Assembly (NCBI RefSeq): GCF_037975245.1
Contig: NC_092568.1
Span: 41,779,631-41,843,630, forward strand
Origin: Apostichopus japonicus
Lineage: Eukaryota; Echinodermata; Holothuroidea; Aspidochirotida; Stichopodidae
Length of the DNA stretch: 64,000 nucleotides
Direction of reading: 5' to 3'
Below, in pieces: positions 48,501-61,400 of this stretch; the first letter of the stretch is position 1; each line of letters begins with the position of its first letter. The position numbers were made by a program, and so were the translations under genes. A model generated the notes under the pieces. That model saw nothing but the letters and a program-made list of their open reading frames with translations. It was not told where the DNA came from and searched no databases.

Positions 48501-49183
48501 TGCATGAGTGCTAACTTGTCCGAGCTCCCTTCTACGAGAAACTCTGAAAGAGATACAGCATATGAAGAGCGTTAGGATCCAACAACTTCTTTGATCGAAA
48601 TGTGTTTGACTTTCATGAGTCGTAGTGTATGTAACACTACATGACTTAATCGTTTTAATCAATGGTTAATTGGTCTGCGACTGGAAAGAGTATTGTTAAT
48701 TCACCTATAAAAGTTGACATGAAACAGCGATTTACAAGCCCTAAAGTAAAAAAGGATATGCCTACAAAAATCGTGCGGAAAGTAAAGTTGACCACGGTTA
48801 TCTTTTCTCGTTATAAGCTTTGGAGAAATGCGAATAACTGGCTCCTCGGTGTGTTATATGGCGTTTTAGCTCGTTTGTGATATATGTTGACAATTATTGG
48901 AAAAATATTGAATAAAATATTAAATAAACTACTAAATAAGAATCCCTTTTTATTTCACCATGAAATATCATCGAACTTGTAGTGAGTTACAAAATCCAGA
49001 ACAGTGAAAACATTTCCAGCCTCCATCAGAATAGGAACCCGGATATCCTAACCAACAAGGGTATGGACGCTGATTGTATGTCCAGAGTTTCGAAACCGGT
49101 AAGGCATGTCGTAATTCCACTGTAGGCTTTTGCCACCTGTATCGATCAATGCTACTTCTGTCATTGTGACATATTTGCGTTGG

Positions 49184-49186
<3 letters not shown>
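45600..49186. other. Intergenic region, no supported gene
   Basis: About 3.6 kb without recognisable exons. It contains a G-run near 47600, a CCCCAG-rich stretch near 47905-47945, and a CA-rich microsatellite near 48160-48190. The short open frames do not resemble proteins I know. Confidence 0.45.

Positions 49187-49281
<95 letters not shown>
49187..49281. repeat. (TA)n microsatellite
   Basis: About 95 bp of TA with two TTTA interruptions. Confidence 0.95.
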
Positions 49282-49282
<1 letters not shown>

Positions 49283-49699
49283 TGCTTAATGCTTAAATGT
49301 CCTCATTTCAAAAGTATTACATGAATGTCCACAGACCTCACAAAGGTCATCATAAGTGTTCTAGAGAGTCAAGCAGTCTAACAATTTTGCACCTGCTATG
49401 TTATGTAATAGGCAAATGCTTTCAAAATGCCATCAATTGTTTTCCCAACCATTCTGTTTTTGTTATGTAAAATTAGCATGTATTATATTGAGTTACAGAA
49501 TAGTGTGTTTCTAGTGACAGTGGTCAGTTGTAAACTGTTCTTCAGAGAAAAAGGTTGAGTGAGAAATGAGTATAAGACAGAACACAACTTGTAAAAGACT
49601 GAGAAAAAGAGAAAGAGAAAAAGAGAGAGATATAGAGATGAGCAACGAAAAATAAAAAATAGAACAAGCAAATTTCCTTTTGAGTTTAATTTCACTATG

Positions 49700-50500
49700 T
49701 CTGGTGAACAATATGGCTAAACATCATATGTTTTCGTGCATAGTTTTATATCATACATTTGACATCATAAGGTTGACCGACATCATACGATGCCACGGTA
49801 GGTCATATATTCCATATATACCATAATAGGGTTTGCTCAACGACATCATATGCTGCTGTGCAAAGATATCCATATAACTCATATATGTCATCATAAGGTT
49901 GGCCATAATTTGCTACTGTGTATGGTCTAATATCATAGATAAGCCATCGTGGGGTTGGCCTAACGACATCACATGATGCCCTGGATAGCCACATACCACA
50001 TATATGTCACCATAAGGATGGCTAACAACATCATATGATGTGGTACATGGGTACATACTTCATATATGTTATCATAGGATTGGCTTAACAACATCAAATG
50101 CTGCTTTAGATGGACACATGCGTACAGACATCTTTTGTTGGATGTTCACATATCATATATTTATATATATATGATATCATAAGGATGGCTTAAAAAAATC
50201 ATATGCTGCCGTGTATGGCCACATACCTCATGTATTTAATCGTAAGGTTGGTATACAACATCTTATGCTTCCCTACGTGGTCACATGCTTACACACATCA
50301 TATGCAGTTGTGGATGTTCATATATCCCAAATAAGTCATCATAACGCTGTCTTCGGAACATCATATGCGGCGGTGTACTGTCACATACCACTATATGACA
50401 TCATAATGTTGGCTCAACTACATCATATCTTTACCTGGATGGTCTAATTGTAAAAACATCCTATACTGTCGTAGATAGTCTCATGTCACATATAAGACAG
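49700..50500. repeat. Diverged ~60-bp minisatellite with catatg-rich units
   Basis: About 12 imperfect units, each containing variants of catcatatgctgc, ccacataccncatatatg and catcataaggttggc. Periodicity is about 60 bp but irregular. There is no coding content. Its AT-rich palindromic words (catatg, atatat) recur throughout. Confidence 0.7.
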
Positions 50501-50829
50501 CATAAATTGATACGAAACATCAAAAATAATGATACACATTGTTATACTTTTATTTGCTTTAAGTTTTCTCTTTTTTTAATTCTATGATCATCTCACAAAT
50601 TTGTGTAACTATTTATTTTCATTTCTATGTAGGCTACGTGTCTATCAATTACATAACATTTCCATAACGTACACACTCACGCACATGTGACGATTATCGC
50701 CCAGCTTACCAAAACGTTGTATCTAACGAATCTCTTCATTCGTCTGGTCTCTTAGTGTTTTTCATGACATCAGTTCCAAAGAAGGAAGGTTCATCTTGTT
50801 TGATATTTTATAGACAATCAGTTTTTAAG

Positions 50830-51016
50830 CAAACTACACGAAGTGAGAGAGGAAAAGCAGGTCGCCATCTGCATCTATAATATAATCCTAGTTGGTGCCT
50901 GTGGTCTCATCTTGACATTCCTCCTCAAGAACACACCCACTGCGATCTTTATATTTATATCCACCCTGATTATCTGCTGCACTACCGTCACTATCTTGGT
51001 CTTCTACTTACCCAAG
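50830..51016 (+). pseudogene. Orphan GABA-B-like receptor TM6-TM7 exon
   Basis: Encodes EEKQVAICIYNIILVGACGL, then LLKNTPTAIFIFISTLIICC and TVTILVFYLPK, ending at a GTGAAA donor. It is 187 bp from its AG against 189 in the intact gene, so the junction phase is off by two bases near the start. No flanking receptor exons are visible. It lies 1.4 kb upstream of the next full receptor gene, mirroring the arrangement at 18.55 kb. Confidence 0.8.
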
Positions 51017-52452
51017 GTGAAATAAGTATGATGACCTTCTTCTTAATAGCTAATGATGAAAGTTATTACTCTAATGAATGGTAATATAATCAATGATTTA
51101 GGTAAAGCTTAGATGGAAAGCTTGCAATTTATAAATTTTGAGAATGCATATTAATCTAGGCCTTGAAATTATGACGCACTTGATGAATATTTCCTAAATA
51201 AGTGCCAAAAATATAAGTAAATAAGAAAAAACGTGCGAAAGATATCTACGCATGACTACGTATAAATGTCATTTTTATCACAAATGGAGCTTGATATGGG
51301 AAGGTTAATATTATCCAGTAGAAAATTGAGATGTTTGACTTTGTACCGGTGATGTTTTCATCGTTCAGGCTTTCATGATACACATCGATTGTTACGTTGT
51401 TAACTCCAAACATTGAACCTCAAATCAGATATAAGAAATCAAATAGGAAAACTAAAGATATGATCATATCACAAGCAAAAAGAAAAACCTTTCTCGTGTG
51501 ACCTCTTCTGCGGTAAATCAATGTGAGTTGACTTTTTTCGCCAAAAAATTGTTTAAGTCAAATGACCTTCACGAAAATACCAATATCATGTTTACAAAGC
51601 AATTCACGTACGTTGTTATTTGGCACAAGATCGTTACCATGCATTTCTGAAAGCAAAGAGAAACAGATAATCTCATTACGGTTGATCTGACTGCAGCCAG
51701 GATAGGAAAACTGAGGCAATTTTGATTGGACCGATCGTACATTTCCGCACTTGTCGCTCTATTTTCTTCTTATACAGGATAAACTAGTCGTGACCATTTG
51801 GCTCGGAACTTTCCGCTTCATATTTACTATTTTCGCGTCAGATTTAACAATTGTATTACGCCACGGATACTTGACATTATTGAAGAACCTCCTTTGCAAA
51901 CTATTTGACAATCTCATGTACTTTGATGAACATATACACTTATCATGCCAAGGTTACCTAGAGCGATTAAGCTAACTGCTGTAATATATTATTAACAAAC
52001 ATAGTCGTTTAAACTATGAAACAAGGAGTCAGTTTGGACTATTGTATTTCATAGCCGTTCTTTTATCGAGTGGGAAAGGATATTGCAAGAGCCAATTGCA
52101 TCACCGAACATATTTCAGAAGATTGCGCTACGTTAAGACAAGAGAACTCTACCTTCCACTGCGTGAAACTTAACCCAGAAGACGATACCCGGCATTGTAC
52201 TAGGTGTCGATTAATCCAGGCAAGTTGACTATATAGATGAAGTCCAGGGCACGTTCATCCACAAATGAAGCTTTATCACTACTTTAAGTTGATATTCGAC
52301 TAACATTTATTTGAACATATTGAAATTATTGCATTCTGGTTTCGGAAGATTGATTTGGTAGGAAATATCATTGGCATTTAAAGGAGGGACATTGTGCGGA
52401 ATTTTCTGACATTTTTTACTCATGTTGAGTAGTCAAACTTTCGAATTGGACA
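51017..52452. other. Upstream region of the second receptor gene, nothing recognised
   Basis: No exon or repeat was recognised. It presumably includes the promoter of the downstream receptor, but no convincing TATA box or start site can be assigned. Confidence 0.4.
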
Positions 52453-55400
52453 ATGGCCAGTCATTTACGCACTCTTTGTGTGTTGATCATTGTTTTGTGT
52501 TTAGTTCCGCCTGTTTTTTGTTACAATTCATCGAAGATTCCTCTCTATATTGGGGGAATGATGTCCATGACAGGAGGATGGGATGGTTCTGGATGTCTGG
52601 TATCAGCTGAATTAGCCCTGGAACAGATCAACAACCGATCAGATATTCTACCAGATTACGAGCTTAAGATGGTTTGGAATGATTCACAGGTATGTTTACA
52701 TGTTTCAGTGCTAATCGAATTGCTTCCTTTTGTTTCATAATTTCAAATTAAAGTGACATATTATCTCGAGAATATGAATCACTGCTTTGAATTTAAAGGG
52801 ATATTACGGTAACAACACAGCGTAAGACTTAAACTGACAAGAGAAATATTACAGATTGTTAGAAAAGCCATCTGAATATCTTATGTCTAACTCAAGATAT
52901 GGGTGATTGAATATAGCTTCATGGTTAGAATCGCATCTCAGTGGAATTCTGTAATTAAAACAGGCTTTCCTTCGTGGATAAATTATTGAAATCTTAATCA
53001 TTAATAAGACAATAAATCCTTTGGAATATTACTTATCTGTCATTGGGAAACAGAGACACCCAGTAAGACTATAAAACGTTTTTTAATTCTTTCAAATTGC
53101 ACATCCCACATAACCCATCATTTCACCAACAAGGCCCCTAATGACGTTGAAAACAACGCCCACCAAGCCATCATAGGGAGAACAAGTTTGTAAAGTGGGA
53201 GCATAGGAAATCCAAAAAAATCAGATTCCCTATCATTTGCTTTTGTTATATCATATAAAGAACATGGATACCACTTTCAAATGATACCTTCTTGAAAACA
53301 AGTTCCAAAATTTCTACTAGAGATAATTATTGTAAGTAAGCACAAATACTTGTAAGTATTATAAGCTGGTAAATTTCATGTGGGTTTGGAACAAGATCAA
53401 ATCCCTTGTGTCAGAACTTTGTTTGAGTAAAAGACGTAAAATTAGATATTCCATAATTAATTGAAGGAGAAATATCAGTAGTACTCTATAAGCTCACCTA
53501 AAAATTGTAAAGCTGTTCAAAGGTTCCAATAGTGGTAATTTTGTATCATTAAAGACAATGTGAATCTCCACTCTCACAAAAAAAATAGCATGGTTCATTT
53601 GTAGGTATATAAATGTAAAGGATAGTTGGTAATTATATACTCACCTGGAACATGTTACTGCCTACAAACACACGCGGACTAGATATTTTATCTTGTGCAT
53701 TCCCAATTGCAGTAATAGCATTTGCGAAAAAGATATGACATATAATGGTTGGCTTCATCCTAAACAATGCAGTTATAATAATGGTATAAGCAACCATTAA
53801 GGCACCAATTCCAAACTCGAAATTTAATTCTGATGTAAAAAATGTGTAACAATATGAGAAAAATTTAAACTTTTCTTTCAATTGTCATCAGGCTATTTTG
53901 AATGTTTTTTAACATTTTTCAAATTGAATGAAATACAGCTACCGTGTACCAAATTGCAACTTCTTCTTCATTTGGTTGCAAGTAGTTTGTCCATATATTG
54001 GTAACATATATGAGAATATGGGCATGGTACATGAATATCAATAAAAGTAAACTTTTACATAAATTTATTGGACATTTGAAAGTAATGGTGGCGGTGGCAG
54101 GGGATATTTTGTTAATTCGAAGTATTCTGCAAGTTTCAGTTGCACTCTAACTATATAGCATAGTAAGGTTTTGCAGGGAAAACCGTGCCCGTTTTTTTCA
54201 ATAATCTAATTGTTGTATTTTTAATAATTCAATATCAGTTATTCCATGCAGTAAATAATATTAATTGGGGAAGCCCAATTATCCGCACACATTTTTCAGG
54301 AAAGTTCATCATATATAACATATTAATTTTTTGCAATATATGTTTTAAATAATTTTAAACCAAACTAATTTTGATGGCTTTGGAGTTCGCTGTTATCACG
54401 ACTAACAACCCTTCATTTGAAGCATGTGAAGTTGTAAACGATATTTTGAAAATAGGCTGCTGCCCCCTCCGCCCTCGTCTCCCACTCCCCAGGTTTGCTT
54501 CATGAAATGTTGTTCTTTCAACATCACTGTATGTCTTACAATTATGTTTCAGTCAATTATGGTCTTTTATCTCTCCTTTCCTAACAGTGCATTGGAAATA
54601 CTGGTGCTCGGATTCTCTTTCATCATATCTACAGTAAACCTCAAAAAATAATTGTATTGAGTCCACCTTGCTCTCCTAATGCTCTATCAGTTGCATCGGC
54701 TTCGAGATATTGGAATTTAATCAATGTAACTACATATCTTTTTTATAGTATATTAATGTATTATTGTAAGATTAAATCCATTTTACTGCCGGTTTTTCGT
54801 CACTCACTCTTCAACACTGCGCTATTGTTTGACAATATCCTCCAGAGAAATCCAAAAATCGATTGCATCAGTTGCAATCTATGGTAGAGTAATTAATCGT
54901 TGATGCTGATAGTTTCAGCTGTTCTTTGCTAGTACAGTAATTTATCTTTGAGCCTGATAGTTTCAGCTGTTCTCTGCTAGTACAGTAATTTATCGTTGAT
55001 GTTGATAGTTTCAGCTGTTCTTTGCTAGTACAGTAATTTATCGTTGAGCCTGATAGTTTCAGCTGTTCTCTGCTAGTACAGTAATTTATCGTTGATGTTG
55101 ATAGTTTCAGATGTTTTTTGCTAGTACAGTAATTTATCGTTGATGTTGATAGTTTCAGCTGTTCTTTGCTAGTACAGTAATTTATCGTTGATGTTGATAG
55201 TTTCAGCTGTTCTTTGCTAGTACAGTAATTTATCGTTGATGTTGATAGTTTCAGCTGTTCTTTGCTAGTACAGTAATTTATCGTTGATGTTGATAGTTTC
55301 AGCTGTTCTTTGCTAGTACAGTAATTTATCGTTGATGTTGATAGTTTCAGCTGTTCTTTGCTAGTACAGTAATTTATCGTTGAGCCTGATAGTTTCAGCT

Positions 55401-58400
55401 GTTCTTTGCTAGTACAGTAATTTATCGTTGATGTTGATAGTTCAGCTGTTCTTTGCTAGTACAGTAATTTATCGTTGATGTTGACAGTTGTACTTTCACT
55501 GAATATTACGACTAACAGATCAACTTATCATAGTGAAGACTAAGAATAATTGAATATTTTGTTGGACGCTTCTGGTCTAAAAAAACTTGGCATCATCATA
55601 TTTCAGACCATTTTACTTTGTTTTTGTCATTACACTTAATGTTATTGTTACTCCATACATACAACCATCACTTCTTACTAATGTCCTTTCACAACTTATT
55701 TGAAACTGAAACTGTTTCTATTTAATGCTGACGTTCATTATTGCTGTAATCAGATTGTCTATGGAGCGTTATCTCCAGATTTGGCCGACCGTGAGAAGTA
55801 CCCTAACGTTTACCGTGTTGTTCCGATTGCTACAAAAATATTCAACGAAGTTTATATCTGGTTGATGAAAACGTATGGATGGAGGAAAATAGGTTTTCTG
55901 ACACATAGTTCTGAAGCTAACATAAAGGTACGCTGCAACGAAAATATCCATATTATGTTTACATATCTATTATCAGTTTATTTGAGGTATTATCAGCGCC
56001 TTAACTCTTGACAAAACAAATTATTAGAAGAAACAACATCTAAATAACAAGAAAAACAGGTATATTTTAAATGCTTAAGAGCTCTTCTAAATCAAATAAA
56101 TTTACACGAGTACATTTATACCACACGAAGTATCCTTATAAAAAATGGACTTTCAACAATTCTTCCATATGTATTTGTTGTTTGCCAGTGTTTCTCAGAC
56201 AAGAATAATGATATCCTATTTCTCATGATTGTTTTATTTATTTTCAAATATCATTTTCTAGGCTCAGAATGTATTTATCGAGCAAGTTAAGCCCCTTAAC
56301 GCAACGATTATACCGGAACATATTAATGACATAGCCGAAAACCAAGTTGAGAATCTTAAGGTAAGTAAGGTCGAACGACTGATTTTCATGTTTTTTGTTT
56401 TAATGGCTCAATCACATGACTTCAATATAAACTATTTAAAGCAACTTAATGAAATGTCATTTATTTTGTACGTTATTTTATTTTTTTCATGTCGTGTTGT
56501 TCATGTTATTTGCAACAGTAATTTCATGTTTTATGTTGTATTCATCAATGTAATACATACTTGCATTAACTCATTTATAACAGTTCAATTTGCTATATAG
56601 TTTACGGTGTTATTTTCAATGCTATCAATCATGTTATTTCCTATGTTATTATCCATTAATATATTTATATTATTGTAGAGCCAAGATGTTCGGATATTAT
56701 TTTCAATTGTGTATGAAGCTCAGACGAGATTAATCTTTTGTGAGGTGAGTTTAAAGCCATCAACAATGTAATAGTAATTTTGCTAGATTAATAACATGCA
56801 TAAGAGTATGAAACAGGGATTAAGTAACCAACATGGTAGGAAATATGTTAATCATTTGTATTAGGACTTATACAACTTTTCAAATCTAGTTAAACCAAAT
56901 TTGAGCATATAGGCGTTTAAACATATACATTTAAAATATAATGATAAAATGCTACGAATTATGTTATTGTAGTTGCAAAGGTTCAGGATGTTTGACATTG
57001 ATAAACTGTAACGGACAGTAAAAATTAACTTGTAACGAGTTCGATCGCTTCAGTACAACGTAAAATAAAGCTCTTATATGATTACCTGGGTATTATGTGA
57101 AGATATAATCTGAAGATTTCTTAACCATTAGTTTAATTTTGATTATATGTGTATTTTTGTTGAAAGAAACCTAATATATTAGTTTTATCAATCTGAATCG
57201 TCCACCAAAAGTAAGAACATATTGAGGTCAGGTAAATACTCGCCAATATTTTGTTAATCTGCAGTCTTACAAGTCCGGTTATTATGGTCCGCATATAGTT
57301 TGGGTCATACCATTTTGGTATCGGCCAAACTGGTGGTTGATCGAAGACGACAGCGTGAACTGTACTGCAGAGGAATTGCAAGAGGTCATTTACGCAACCA
57401 CCGTTCTTGCAGTGGAAGTACCACTTATCAGTCCACTGGAGAAAGCAACTATTTCCGGACTCGTAAGCTACTGTTTTCTGTTCCTTTATTAGTTATATAG
57501 TTTGCTATTTTCAAACTAGAATTTTCTTGTTCATTGATACTACCAATAGGCCATGTATTTTCTCTTGTTGCCCTATACCATAGACCAACATGTTGCCGAG
57601 AAAAAAAGTACGCCATCCAATGTATTCATTACAAACAGTAACCTGTAATACAGAGAAATAAAACTAAAGTATCGGCACGATCAGGACACCGAACATGTTC
57701 AAATCTCTCCATAAAGGTTTTTTTTTGCTATTCGATCCTACTTTATATGCAGCTGTACTCCAACATTGGAATATGCACACACATATGCATCAAGCCATCT
57801 GCCCGTAAAGTCCTATCATTGAGTTGTTACGTTTTTATTGTAATTGTAAGGACCATTTATCTTTCCTGGTGACTGCATGAGAAAGTCAATGACGTGAACT
57901 CAATATGGAATCACGCAAGGTAAACCAGAGCAGTAGATAGATAAAGCTGCGTCAGCGCATCCATTGTGTATTTGAAATATGTGATAGCCTACACTGGTTG
58001 ATTTAGACAGGATCTAAAGTCTGAACTTGAGCGAAGCCCATAAGATCGGTGCCATATTATTCGAATGAGGGTACATTGATCACTGGTCGGGAGACAGTGG
58101 GTGACACGTCTTTTGCTCCCCAAACCCCTCCTTTCCCAGAATTCGTGAGCTTTGTACAATGGACTTAGTCCTGATTCCACAAATATATAAATGATTTTTA
58201 ATAAACATATTACTTCATATATTTTTTAGAAGAATGTATGACGAAGGTGAAGGGAGTTTTGATTGGTGGAATGGAAACGGTTTTATTGGGGTTACTGCTT
58301 TTGCTGTGCTATCACTACATATAAGAGAGGTGCAATTCGCAATAATGAAACTCCATGTGGATCGTTCATTTTGATTTATTGTCAATATACTAAGTAACAT

Positions 58401-61400
58401 CGCAATCGATATAACTGATTTAAAATTACGAAATTACGTACATTTCATGTTAACTAATGAATATGAAACATGAAAATATAACAAGGTGAAATTTAACTAG
58501 TAGAGTACAGAGGCGCAACCATCATTTTTAAATTGGGAGCTAATGCATTATGTCTTTTAGGGAGAGGCGTAAAGGGAGGGTTGACCCCTCCCGTTGTACA
58601 CATTTTGGTTAAATGGAGGTTGCTTGGATGGAAAATGGTGCTTTATGTTGCAAGTTCTTTAAGGAATTGTACCGCACATACCGCATTATACCGCACATAC
58701 ATGTTATGTATTAATGTTCTGTACACTACGATATCTTTTTTATTCTGTCGGCTAGTTGGGGAGGGGTAACGCCCCTTAAGTTTTTCTTGGTCACCTCCCC
58801 TCAACATAATTAATGCGATTGCGCCTCTGGTAGCGTGTTTACAATTGGAAAAGCACTAACGTTTCAGTAAAGCAGTGTTTTCAAAGCTTGTGAAGTACAT
58901 ATCAGTGTTCGCGAGAGGTTATTTACATTCTGGTGATGCATTCATGCATTGAGCTTCTAAGAAATTTCGTTGATTTTATTAATTCTATACAGCTGCAGTA
59001 GTAGTATTCTGCTTACATTGTGAGTTTGTATTGAAGGAAAGCAAACCAACCCTTTAACCTTATGTGACGGTTCTTGTAATGATAATCCTGCTCACTTTAG
59101 GTGACCCTATCGCTTCAATGTCCAGTTAGATTCAACTTTAGTCTTAGTTTTTCATATTGAGTATAATATTTCCTTTTTAAATTAGTGGGTCATGGGTGGT
59201 TGAGTGGTTTATTGGGTGAGTGTGTGAGCTGGTGAGTGGGTGAGTGAATTCATCCTCTGAAGCTTTACATCGTGTTATTATGTTGGTCACTATAGTGAAC
59301 ATGAACCTTAAGTAAGTTGTTTAATCTTTGCATTTTATTCTCGTTCGATTTAAAGACTCCAATCGGATTTGTAGAAGAGATGAAACGTCGGTTGACTTGG
59401 CCTAAATACCAAGCTTATACTTTCAATAGTTATACAGCTTACTCGTATGACGCAATATGGACTATTGGTTTATTATTAAACCGCTCAGCAGGAATAATGC
59501 AGGAATCTAGTAGTCCTAAACGTCTTGAAGATTTTACCTACACAGATGTTGACTTGTATCAACTATTCCTGGATGGATTATCAACAACCGATTTCTTTGG
59601 GGCTTCCGTAAGTGACATTTTACCTCCACATTGATCTTTTATACTGATTTTATATCATTCCATTCATTTATTCAAGTTGATAATTGTTTTTCTAAAGGTA
59701 GGACCAAGAGGAAACGTGGCAGAAACATGTATTCGTAACGAATGATAAATGATTTAGGATATACAACAATCATAACAATGCGACCTCAAAATGATTGGAC
59801 GAAGAGCAATTTCTTGAAACTAAATGATACAACAACTGAATTTCGTCTCTTTTGAACATGTCACCAGCTGTCAAAATAACCATAGTATTCATAAATATTT
59901 GAAATTTAGAAATAGCACCTGTGCCACAAGCATGGAATCTTGGGTTGATCTTGGATTCATCAATGACATTAAAGCCACATATCTCTTACATTGTCCAGAC
60001 TTTAACACTTCACATTAGAAATCTTGACAAAAGATAATCCACCCCTTTGGCACTTCACATCTTGACCATGGAAATGCACTTTTGTTTGGCTTACCAAAAA
60101 CGCAACTGTCTCGCCTACAGCATGTTCAGAACACAGCATCTTGCATGCTAACTACTGCCGAAAGGTCTTCCCATATTACATGAAGCCTGAAAGAACTGTA
60201 TTGGCTTCATGTTACTTACATAATTGTTTTCAATCTAATGCTGACCGTCTACAAGTCTCTTCACAATTTGGTGTCTTCTTAAATCTCCGATATGCCTCAA
60301 GATTATATTCCGACCCGCAATCTTTGGTCTAATGATAAGATACTTCTCATGGAATCTAAATGCAACCATTCTTGGGGGATAGATCTTTTTCAGTCGCTGC
60401 ACCGCGATTGTGGAATATTTAACCGCTTGAAATCAAGACGGTTATGAGAGTCTCCTCCTTTAAACAGCAGCGTAAAACTCAACTTTGCGACAGGCTATTG
60501 TGGGTGGATTCGTGAGCTTTATAAATCGTTGATATTATTATTATTATTATTTATACAATAACTTCAATTCATTTTCGCACATGACCAGAGATTTGTAGAA
60601 CAATAGACCGACCGAAATGTTATCAGAGGATTGAGTATATATATATTTGTAAATTTCGTGGAAAAGTATCATCGTTGTAACCAGGCCTTGTTCTTCGTTT
60701 ATTTGTAATATTGGCATTTCTCTTATTGTTTTTATATATAAAGAGCTCAAATTCCATATTATTTTGTAGGGGCAAGTGACGTTCGAAAAAGGAGAAAGAC
60801 TTGGCGGCTCTGAACTGTTTCAACTACAAAGTATGTGCCGTGTATAATTCGTTCCTTTCAGTACATATAATTTATCTTGGAGTATTGAAAGTCATGTTCA
60901 ATGTAGGAAATTCAACCAAGTTCAGCTTACCTGGAAAATCGATTCCCATCCTACTCCCCACATTAGAACATCTCTTATGACTAGAGCATTATCAGCTTCT
61001 AGAGTGTCGATGCCCTTACCGAATGCCTCTCCTCTGCCCCAATCTTCCACATCCCTAGTTACAATAGTAACAGTTTGATATGTCTCTTTTCAGTTAAATG
61101 TCCTCCCGGCTGGTTTCTATATAGTCGATACTGCTTTCAGTTGTTTAATAATGGAACGGTTGACTGGAGTAAAGCTGTGACGTCATGTACCAAGGAGGCG
61201 GCTGACCTTGTGGATTTCTCAATAGAAGGAGAGGTATCTTTCTTGTCAAGAAAATGGATGACACACTGGTATGTTAATGCTTGCTTAATATGAAGCGACG
61301 ATATAAAAAAACATATATGGTTCTGTAGCTTATGTGAAGTTATTAATGATGTAAGTAATATAATTCTGAAGAGAGAGCAGCGAACATTCTGTACTTTCTC

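Noticed and set aside
53633-53881. 82-codon hydrophobic frame on the minus strand
   Set aside because: It lies in intron 1 of the second receptor gene, is AT-rich, and resembles no membrane protein I know.
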